A DNA stretch of 27,524 bases from Proteocatella sp051653405 (GTDB lineage: Bacteria; Bacillota; Clostridia; Peptostreptococcales; Filifactoraceae): positions 1-27,524 of the forward strand of contig JBOFWC010000108.1 of assembly GCA_051653405.1 (NCBI GenBank), written 5' to 3'. The notes under the pieces were generated by a model. That model worked only from the letters and a program-made list of their open reading frames with translations, had not been told where the DNA came from and ran no database searches. This document shows positions 21,824-27,524 of the stretch, one piece after another; within the stretch, counting starts at the first letter, position 1; every line of letters begins with the position of its first letter. Made by a program: the position numbers and the translations under genes.

Positions 21824-23974
21824 ATGATGAATATTAATAATATATTAAAAGATGAATTTAAATTAAAAATTCAACAGGTAGAAAATGCGGTAGCGCTTAT
21901 AGATGAAGGAAAAACTATACCGTTTATAGCAAGATATAGAAAAGAACAAACTGGAGAAATGTCGGATGAACTTCTTAGAGATTTTTTTGAAAGATTAAAG
22001 TATCTTAGAAATCTTTCGGATAGAAAAGAATCTATACTAAATTCGATAAATGAGCAGGAAAAACTTACACTAGAAATTGAAGCTGCAGTAGAAAAAGCTA
22101 TGACTATGGTAGAACTTGAAGATATATATGAACCATATAAAAAGAAGAGAAAAACAAGAGCAAGTGTTGCTATAGAAAAAGGTCTTCAGCCCCTTGCAGA
22201 CATAATATTGCTTGGAAAAGAAGATGCTCAAAAAAGAGCCGCAGAATTTATAAGCGAAGAAAACAATGTTATGACTGAAGAAGATGCCTTAGCTGGTGCA
22301 TACGATATAATAGCTCAAAATATAGCAGAGGATTTTGAACTTAAAAAAATAGTAAGAGATATTGTAAATGAAGAGTCAGTTTTAGAGACATCGCTTAAAA
22401 AAGATGCAGATCAAAAAGAAGACGCGATTGTTTATAGTATGTACTATGAATTTTCAGAAGCTGCAAAAACTATTCCGCCTCATAGAGTATTAGCGATAGA
22501 TAGAGGCGAGAAAACCGATATTTTAAAGGTTAAAGTTAATCATAATGTAGAAAAAATATATAGTAAGGTAGCAAGCAAATATATCATTTCAAAGCTTCAT
22601 GAGTCTCATATGGAAAAAATAATCGATGATTCTTTAAAAAGACTTATGCTTCCCTCGCTTGAAAGAGAGCTTAGAAGTGAGCTTACAGAAAAAGCAGGAG
22701 AAAGAGCGATAAGTGTATTTGGACAAAATTTAAGCAAGCTTCTTATGCAAAGTCCAGTACATGGAAGAACCGTACTTGGCTGGGACCCTGCATACAGAAC
22801 GGGATGTAAGATAGCGATTGTAGATGAAACGGGAAAGCTTTTAGATACATTTACTGTTTATCCTACAAAACCTCAGGGAAAAGTAGAAGAGACGAGAAAA
22901 ATAATACTAGATGCTATAAAAAAATTCAAGGTAGACATAATTGCAATAGGAAATGGAACGGCTTCAAGAGAATCAGAACAAATTGTAGTTGATATAATAA
23001 AAGATGCGCCAAGAGATGTAAAATATCTAATAGTAAGTGAAGCAGGAGCGTCAGTTTATTCTGCATCAAAGCTTGGAACTGAAGAATTTCCAGAGCTTAA
23101 CGTTTCTTTAAGAGGGGCTATATCTATTGCTAGAAGAGTAATAGATCCACTTGCAGAACTTGTAAAGATAGACCCAGAGCATATTGGAGTAGGGCAGTAT
23201 CAACATGACGTAAACCAATCAAGACTTAAAGAATCACTAAATTCTGTAGTAGAAGCAAGTGTAAATAACGTGGGAGTAGATTTAAATACAGCCTCAGTTG
23301 CGCTTTTATCACATGTTTCAGGTGTGTCAGCAAGTATTGCAAAAAATATAGTAGAATATAGAGAAGAAGTAGGAAAATTCAAATCAAGAAAAGAACTTTT
23401 AAAGGTAAAAAGGCTTGGAAATTCAGCATTTGAGCAGTGTGCAGGCTTCCTTAGAATAAAAGAATCCAAAGAAGTGCTTGATAATACAGCAGTCCATCCA
23501 GAGAGTTATGAAAAAGCAAAACTGCTAATGAAAGAATTAGGAATAAAAGAGGATGAACTTGCAAATAATGTCAAAGAAGCTGCTTCAAAACTCGAAAGTG
23601 TAAATCTTAGAGATATGGCTGTAAAGCTTGAAATAGGAGTGCCAACGCTTAGAGACATAATAAATGAGCTTAAAAAACCAGGTAGAGATATAAGAGAAAA
23701 TCTAAATCCAGTAATTTTAAAGTCAGACATACTAGATATTGACGATCTTTCTATAGGAACAAAACTTCAAGGCACCGTAAGAAATGTAGTCGATTTTGGA
23801 GCTTTTGTAGATATTGGGCTAAAAAATGATGGGCTTGTTCACATATCGGAGCTTAGTGACCGCTATGTAAAAGATCCTATGACCGTAGTTTCGGTAGGAG
23901 ATATTGTAGATGTAACTGTAATTGGGATAGATAGAGAACGTAATAAAGTAAAGCTTTCGATGAAGAATAAATAG
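21824..23974 (+). CDS. tex: Tex-family transcription accessory protein
   Basis: This 716-residue RNA-binding protein is implicated in transcription and, in some pathogens, toxin expression and stress tolerance. The N-terminal helical Tex domain covers about 1-180 (KTIPFIARYRKEQTGEM). The YqgF/RNase H-like domain is at about 320-450 (VLGWDPAYRTGCKIAIVDE), followed by IGVGQYQHDVNQSRL. Helix-hairpin-helix motifs are at about 485-560 (DLNTASVALLSHVSGVS, FKSRKELLKVKRLG). A C-terminal S1 RNA-binding domain is at about 642-714 (GTVRNVVDFGAFVDIG, DGLVHISELSD). The length is normal. AAGGGGAAA precedes two consecutive ATG codons; either may serve as start. It has a shared terminator downstream. Confidence 0.97.
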   Translation: MMNINNILKDEFKLKIQQVENAVALIDEGKTIPFIARYRKEQTGEMSDELLRDFFERLKYLRNLSDRKESILNSINEQEKLTLEIEAAVEKAMTMVELEDIYEPYKKKRKTRASVAIEKGLQPLADIILLGKEDAQKRAAEFISEENNVMTEEDALAGAYDIIAQNIAEDFELKKIVRDIVNEESVLETSLKKDADQKEDAIVYSMYYEFSEAAKTIPPHRVLAIDRGEKTDILKVKVNHNVEKIYSKVASKYIISKLHESHMEKIIDDSLKRLMLPSLERELRSELTEKAGERAISVFGQNLSKLLMQSPVHGRTVLGWDPAYRTGCKIAIVDETGKLLDTFTVYPTKPQGKVEETRKIILDAIKKFKVDIIAIGNGTASRESEQIVVDIIKDAPRDVKYLIVSEAGASVYSASKLGTEEFPELNVSLRGAISIARRVIDPLAELVKIDPEHIGVGQYQHDVNQSRLKESLNSVVEASVNNVGVDLNTASVALLSHVSGVSASIAKNIVEYREEVGKFKSRKELLKVKRLGNSAFEQCAGFLRIKESKEVLDNTAVHPESYEKAKLLMKELGIKEDELANNVKEAASKLESVNLRDMAVKLEIGVPTLRDIINELKKPGRDIRENLNPVILKSDILDIDDLSIGTKLQGTVRNVVDFGAFVDIGLKNDGLVHISELSDRYVKDPMTVVSVGDIVDVTVIGIDRERNKVKLSMKNK

Positions 23975-24021
23975 AAGTCAAAAATTTTTAAGTTTATACT
24001 TTTGATTGTCATTTATACTTA

Positions 24022-24085
24022 AAAAGCCTATATTATTTAACACTTTTTTATGAGTGCTGAATAATATAGGCTTTTAATTTTTTAT
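24022..24085. terminator. Bidirectional long-hairpin terminator between tex and uridine kinase
   Basis: A perfect 16-bp outer stem (24022-24037 with 24060-24075) continues into a mostly paired inner stem with an eight-base loop. T tracts lie on both strands, so it can serve convergent tex and udk. The outer arm and the flank TTTTAATTTTTTA closely match the terminator at 408-476. Confidence 0.9.
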
Positions 24086-24125
24086 TTTGAGTTGTCGAAA
24101 AATACTATTTATAAAGTATTAATAT

Positions 24126-24818
24126 CTAGTTGAAAATCTCTATATTTTTCATATGAGAATCTACACTTTTTGAATGATGAAGAATCGCATTTACACGATC
24201 TATAATCATATGAAGGGCAACTGTATTGTTTCCGCCTCTTGGTACTATTATATCAGCATATTTTTTTGTAGGCTGAATAAATTCGTCATGCATAGGTTTA
24301 ACCGTAGTAAGATATTGATTTATTACAGAATCAATGCTGCGACCTCTTTCTTGAACGTCTCTAGTAAGTCTTCTTATAAATCTTATATCATCATCAGCTT
24401 CAACAAATATCTTTATATCCATGAGATCTGCAAGATCTTTATCTTCAAATATAAGCAGACCTTCAACTATTATTATAGGTGCAGGATTAACCGTAACTGT
24501 CTCTTCAAGTCTTGTATGAGTAACAAATGAATATTCAGGTCTTTGAATAGGCTGGCCATTTTTAAGTTGTTTTAATTGAGCTACCATAAGGTCAGTATCA
24601 AAGGCATTTGGGTGGTCGTAATTAAGCTGAACTCTCTCTTCAAATGAGATATCACGATTATCTTTATAATAAAAATCATGAGAAAGAATAATTGAATTTA
24701 AAATCGAATCTTTTAAGTTGTTGGCAAGGGTAGTTTTTCCAGACCCTGAACCTCCAGCAACTCCTATAACAAAAGGTGTGTTGTACTGCATATTGTAATT
24801 ATGATTTAAAAAAATCAT
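24126..24818 (-). CDS. udk: Uridine kinase
   Basis: This enzyme phosphorylates uridine and cytidine to their monophosphates in pyrimidine salvage. Walker A GVAGGSGSGKTT, then SHDFYYKDN, the conserved NYDHPNAFDTDL, RPEYSFVTHTR, the Walker-B-like PIIIVEGLLIFED, KIFVEADDDIRFIRRL and TRDVQERGRS are all present. About 230 residues from the ATG at 24818 compares with about 210 usually. The start is uncertain: AAAGGAG lies only two bases before this ATG, and an in-frame ATG at 24791 would give the usual N-terminus but has no Shine-Dalgarno close by. A promoter (24846-24875) lies within the end of the upstream phosphoesterase gene. Confidence 0.95.
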   Translation of the reverse strand: MIFLNHNYNMQYNTPFVIGVAGGSGSGKTTLANNLKDSILNSIILSHDFYYKDNRDISFEERVQLNYDHPNAFDTDLMVAQLKQLKNGQPIQRPEYSFVTHTRLEETVTVNPAPIIIVEGLLIFEDKDLADLMDIKIFVEADDDIRFIRRLTRDVQERGRSIDSVINQYLTTVKPMHDEFIQPTKKYADIIVPRGGNNTVALHMIIDRVNAILHHSKSVDSHMKNIEIFN

Positions 24819-24845
24819 ATCTCCTTTCAAACTTTAATAGAAAAA

Positions 24846-24875
24846 ATTATATCATAAATAGATGAGTTATGTCAT
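24846..24875 (-). promoter_or_regulatory. Promoter of the uridine kinase gene
   Basis: On the minus strand, ATGACA (24870-24875) and TATAAT (24846-24851) are separated by 18 bases. It overlaps the last codons of the metallophosphoesterase gene, so udk can be expressed on its own. Confidence 0.55.
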
Positions 24876-25718
24876 CATTCCACGATAAATTCCAGTAAGA
24901 ATTTCTTTTATATAAGCATCCTTGTCTTCCATAGTACTATTTCTTGCAAAATTTGCGGCCTTTTCATTATCGTAAGGAACTCTTATAAAAGTAAGTTTAT
25001 AAGGTGAAACTTCTTTTGAATGTAAATCGCCTTCTAAAAGCACATAAGAAGCACTTGTTCCATCAAAAGGCTGTCCCACGCTGCCTATATTATATATTTC
25101 TCGACCTCTAAGCGTTTTTATTGCATCAGCGTATTTTATAGAAAAATCGGAATACGAAACGTTGTGGCGTTTTTGATATTCTTTATATTTTTCCATAAGA
25201 AAAGAATCGTCAAACCTAACATGGTACGTGAAATGGATGTCAGCATATATAGAAACATCAGACAGCACAGGTTTTTTGTAACAGTCAAGATGTTCATTAT
25301 ACATAAACATTTCAGCCAAAAGATTTAAATCGGAAAATCTAAAAACGCGGGTATATATATTGAATGGATGAGCATGAAAGATTCTAAAAAGTCTTCCGCT
25401 CATATAAAATTCTATTCCGTAAGGCAGAGTTTTTAAATAAGTAATATGCTTTTCATCTAGCATATTTCTATAATATCGAATTGGATTTTCATCAATATTG
25501 GAATATAAAAGAAAATCCTCCCAATTTCCAAGGAGTGATAAATCGCAGTGTTTCATAGAAAGTTCTATTACTTCTCTTGGGCATGGACCTTTACCAATAA
25601 GATCTCCGAGATTATAGATGAGGTCAACTTTGTTGTTATCAATATGATTAAGAACTGCTTCAAAAGCCGGTAAATTGCCATGGACATCAGATAGAATTGC
25701 AATTTTTATTGGAATCAC
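24867..25718 (-). CDS. Calcineurin-like metallophosphoesterase, YfcE/MJ0936-like
   Basis: This protein of about 280 residues has the family motifs KIAILSDVHGN (Asp and His ligands), YNLGDLIGKGPCPREV, GNWEDFL in place of the usual GNH[DE], IFHAHPF, and the late NIGSVGQPFDG. The His-to-Trp change in the third motif, which I believe recurs in some related proteins, may alter catalysis. Members of this group hydrolyse phosphodiesters or phosphatases' substrates, but none can be named. The start is a problem: the GTG at 25718 lies inside the Shine-Dalgarno GGGGTGAT, whereas an ATA at 25709 has ideal spacing and gives the usual N-terminus (Met-Lys-Ile-Ala). I report the GTG as the only standard start. 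Confidence 0.85.
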   Translation of the reverse strand: MIPIKIAILSDVHGNLPAFEAVLNHIDNNKVDLIYNLGDLIGKGPCPREVIELSMKHCDLSLLGNWEDFLLYSNIDENPIRYYRNMLDEKHITYLKTLPYGIEFYMSGRLFRIFHAHPFNIYTRVFRFSDLNLLAEMFMYNEHLDCYKKPVLSDVSIYADIHFTYHVRFDDSFLMEKYKEYQKRHNVSYSDFSIKYADAIKTLRGREIYNIGSVGQPFDGTSASYVLLEGDLHSKEVSPYKLTFIRVPYDNEKAANFARNSTMEDKDAYIKEILTGIYRGMMT

Positions 25719-25723
25719 CCCAT

Positions 25724-25751
25724 TTGTAATAATCTGTATATATGATATAAT
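25724..25751 (+). promoter_or_regulatory. Probable promoter of rmuC
   Basis: TTGTAA (25724-25729), a 16-base spacer and TATAAT (25746-25751) lie 65 bases before rmuC. Its -10 overlaps the opposite-strand promoter for the phosphoesterase gene. Confidence 0.45.
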
Positions 25752-25758
25752 TATACCA
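25750..25758 (-). promoter_or_regulatory. Extended -10 promoter of the metallophosphoesterase gene
   Basis: On the minus strand TGG-TATAAT lies about 32 bases upstream of the start region. It overlaps the rmuC promoter by two bases, so the two promoters could compete for RNA polymerase. Confidence 0.5.
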
Positions 25759-25816
25759 TATATTTTAGTCTAAATAACAGAGACAAGCCGAAAAGTTAAT
25801 CAAAGAAGGAGAAAAT

Positions 25817-27016
25817 ATGAATTATTTGGATATTTTATTACTGTTTATTGGAATAACCATTGTATTACTTTTAATAATACTAATCAAAAAAATAAATAGT
25901 TTATCAGGAACAGATATAATTATAAAATACATAAAAGAAGAAAGAGATAATCAGTATAGATATATAAATGAGGAATTTAGAAATACAAGGCTTGAAATAA
26001 ATCAGAATATAAAATCGGCTATAGACAGTCAAAATAATATAATATCTAATAATTCTATGGAGAGTGAGAAAAAACTTGAGAGCATAAGAACTACTGTAGA
26101 ACAAAGGCTTTCATCTATACAAAAAGAAAATAGTATAAAGTTAGATGAAATGAGAAATACGGTGGATGAGAAGCTTCAAAAAACTCTAGAATCAAGGATT
26201 AGCGAATCATTTAAACTTGTTAGTGAAAGATTGGAACAGGTTTATAAAGGGCTTGGAGAGATGCAAAATTTAGCAAATGGAGTGGGAGATTTAAAAAAAG
26301 TATTGAGTAATGTAAAGAGCAGAGGGGTTTTAGGAGAAGTTCAGCTTGGAGCGATACTTGAAGAAATTTTAATTCCTGAACAATATGAAGCAAATGTAGC
26401 TACTAAAAAAGGCAGCCAAAATTTTGTTGAATTCGCAATAAAACTTCCAGGGGAATCGCAAACCGTATATCTTCCGATTGATGCAAAATTTCCAGCAGAT
26501 GCATATTCCAATCTTATAGAAGCCTATGATGAGGGAGATATCTCGAAAATAGAAGCATCAAAAGCGATATTAATAAGAAGGATAAAAAGCTTTGCTAAAG
26601 ATATACAGGAAAAATATATAGATTCACCAAATACCACAGAGTTTGCAATAATGTTTCTTCCATTTGAGGGACTTTATGCAGAAGTTGTAAAATTAGGTAT
26701 GATAGAAGAGCTTCAGCGCAGTTATAAAGTAAATATAGCTGGACCTACAACTATGGCAGCGCTTTTAAATAGTCTTCAGATGGGATTCAAGACGCTAGCT
26801 ATTCAAAAACGTTCAAGTGAAGTGTGGAGTATACTAGGTGCGGTTAAGACTGAATTTGAAAAGTTTTCATCAGTGCTTGAAAGTGCACAGAGCAGGATTG
26901 AGCAAGCTAATATAGAATTAGATAAACTAATAGGGGTGAGGACGCGTCAAATCCAAAGAAAGCTTAAAGATGTGGAAGCTATGGACGCTTCAGAAAGTCA
27001 AAAAACACTTGAATAA
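25817..27016 (+). CDS. rmuC: DNA recombination protein RmuC
   Basis: This is a 399-residue membrane-anchored protein. An N-terminal hydrophobic helix (about 4-24) is followed by a long coiled coil (about 35-150, repeated Glu/Lys/Ile/Leu heptads). The RmuC domain (PF02646) lies at about 160-370: SRGVLGEVQLGAILEEIL, YLPIDAKFPADAY, FAIMFLPFEGLYAEV and the typical GPTTMAALLNSLQMGFKTL. RmuC limits inversions at short inverted repeats in E. coli and is predicted to have a nuclease-like fold. AAGAAGGAG precedes the ATG. No clear terminator follows before the ribosomal RNA promoters, so some read-through into that operon is possible. Confidence 0.95.
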   Translation: MNYLDILLLFIGITIVLLLIILIKKINSLSGTDIIIKYIKEERDNQYRYINEEFRNTRLEINQNIKSAIDSQNNIISNNSMESEKKLESIRTTVEQRLSSIQKENSIKLDEMRNTVDEKLQKTLESRISESFKLVSERLEQVYKGLGEMQNLANGVGDLKKVLSNVKSRGVLGEVQLGAILEEILIPEQYEANVATKKGSQNFVEFAIKLPGESQTVYLPIDAKFPADAYSNLIEAYDEGDISKIEASKAILIRRIKSFAKDIQEKYIDSPNTTEFAIMFLPFEGLYAEVVKLGMIEELQRSYKVNIAGPTTMAALLNSLQMGFKTLAIQKRSSEVWSILGAVKTEFEKFSSVLESAQSRIEQANIELDKLIGVRTRQIQRKLKDVEAMDASESQKTLE

Positions 27017-27058
27017 CTGAAAAAAATCAACAAAATACTAAAAAAATCAAAAAAAGAG

Positions 27059-27087
27059 TTGACGAATTTTAAATGAGATGGTATATT
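27059..27087 (+). promoter_or_regulatory. Tandem promoter 1 of a probable rRNA operon
   Basis: TTGACG (27059-27064), 17 bases, TATATT (27082-27087). It is the first of three evenly strong promoters in the 508-base gene-free stretch 27017-27524. Confidence 0.75.
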
Positions 27088-27210
27088 AATATACGTCCCA
27101 AAAATAAGAAATTAAAACATTGAGCTGAAAAGCTTTTAATGAGAGGACTTCCAGCTTACTTAATAAAAATTATATAAAGCCATCGTCGAATGAGAATATA
27201 TAAAAAATTA

Positions 27211-27239
27211 TTGACAAGCTTAATTAAAAATGTTAATAT
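27211..27239 (+). promoter_or_regulatory. Tandem promoter 2 of a probable rRNA operon
   Basis: TTGACA (27211-27216), 17 bases, TAATAT (27234-27239). Confidence 0.8.
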
Positions 27240-27311
27240 AAATGAGCGAAAAACATAATGTTCGCAATACTCTGTAAGATCTCAAATGTCAAAATCTTTT
27301 GAAAAAAAGTA

Positions 27312-27340
27312 TTGACAAATAAGACGAAAGAGAGTATACT
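27312..27340 (+). promoter_or_regulatory. Tandem promoter 3 of a probable rRNA operon
   Basis: TTGACA (27312-27317), 17 bases, TATACT (27335-27340). It is the closest to the right edge and the nearest to consensus. Confidence 0.85.
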
Positions 27341-27346
27341 AATAAA

Positions 27347-27524
27347 AGTCGTCAGGTGCTTAAAAACACAGGAAAGACACAAAATAAACATGAACCTTGA
27401 AAACTAAACAGTAGAATATACAACCATTTACAGATGAGAAATCATCTAAAAAAAGTAATAACCGTAATTTCAAGAAATTGAGATAACAAAAAGATATGTC
27501 GGATGTTTAATCCGAACCAGACAA
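27347..27524 (+). other. Probable rRNA operon leader transcript (16S gene beyond right edge)
   Basis: No open frame is present. The text contains GGTGCTTAAAAACACAGG and CCTTGAAAACTAAACAGTA, phrases typical of clostridial rRNA leaders and spacers, including a boxA-like antitermination site. The conserved 16S start (AGAGTTTGATCCTGGC) is not reached, so the assignment rests on the tandem promoters and the leader text. Confidence 0.65.

Noticed and set aside
23200..23730. Minus-strand open frames inside tex
   Set aside because: Compositional shadows of tex, with Ser/Phe-rich translations and no start signals.

Overview
The window is low-GC (roughly 30 percent by eye), rich in ATA and AGA codons, and carries strong Shine-Dalgarno sites, extended -10 promoters and U-tailed hairpin terminators. 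Together with a group-II ECF module, a SAM-I riboswitch in front of metK, a split LysO exporter, a TAXI-type TRAP transporter and ferredoxin-type proteins, this points to an anaerobic Firmicute of the class Clostridia. I cannot name the genus. I see no phage, CRISPR array or intact transposon. Most of it is ordinary chromosomal housekeeping and transport.

Layout. The left edge (1-360, minus strand) holds the first 30 codons of a secreted protein behind a promoter and a cyclic di-GMP-I riboswitch. Next is a minus-strand single-pass membrane protein with a C-terminal YARHG domain (473-2083). On the plus strand follow ecfA1-ecfA2-ecfT (2259-4745) and two unrecognised small genes (4817-5664), closed by a terminator. 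A TRAP operon (TAXI lipoprotein, DUF1850 protein, fused permease; 5975-9471) is followed by a secreted phosphodiester glycosidase (9677-11680), the SAM-I riboswitch and metK (11721-13214), an EamA exporter (13389-14303), a cyclase/YkgJ/DUF362-ferredoxin run (14347-16887), a CorC-like CBS protein (16980-17888) and a peroxiredoxin (17992-18447).

A 352-base gap (18448-18799) holds a tandem array of mixed 7- and 8-base GATTCAA units. Then come a two-gene LysO lysine exporter (18800-19681), a minus-strand malic enzyme (19824-20966), a divergent XRE-cupin regulator (21192-21752), tex (21824-23974), and minus-strand uridine kinase and metallophosphoesterase genes (24126-25718). rmuC (25817-27016) is followed by three tandem consensus promoters that look like the start of a ribosomal RNA operon whose 16S gene lies just beyond the right edge.

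How it works together. The ECF genes supply the shared energising module for vitamin uptake, with the substrate-binding S subunit elsewhere. The TRAP operon imports an unknown organic acid or amino acid. The SAM riboswitch gives feedback on SAM synthase. The left-edge secreted gene and the YARHG protein suggest a surface function, the former under second-messenger control. No complete undescribed system is evident. The best leads are the riboswitch-controlled secreted gene, the tandem array, the glycosidase with a degenerate C-terminal domain, the orphan pair after ecfT, the palindrome at the peroxiredoxin promoter, and an apparent ATA start in the metallophosphoesterase.
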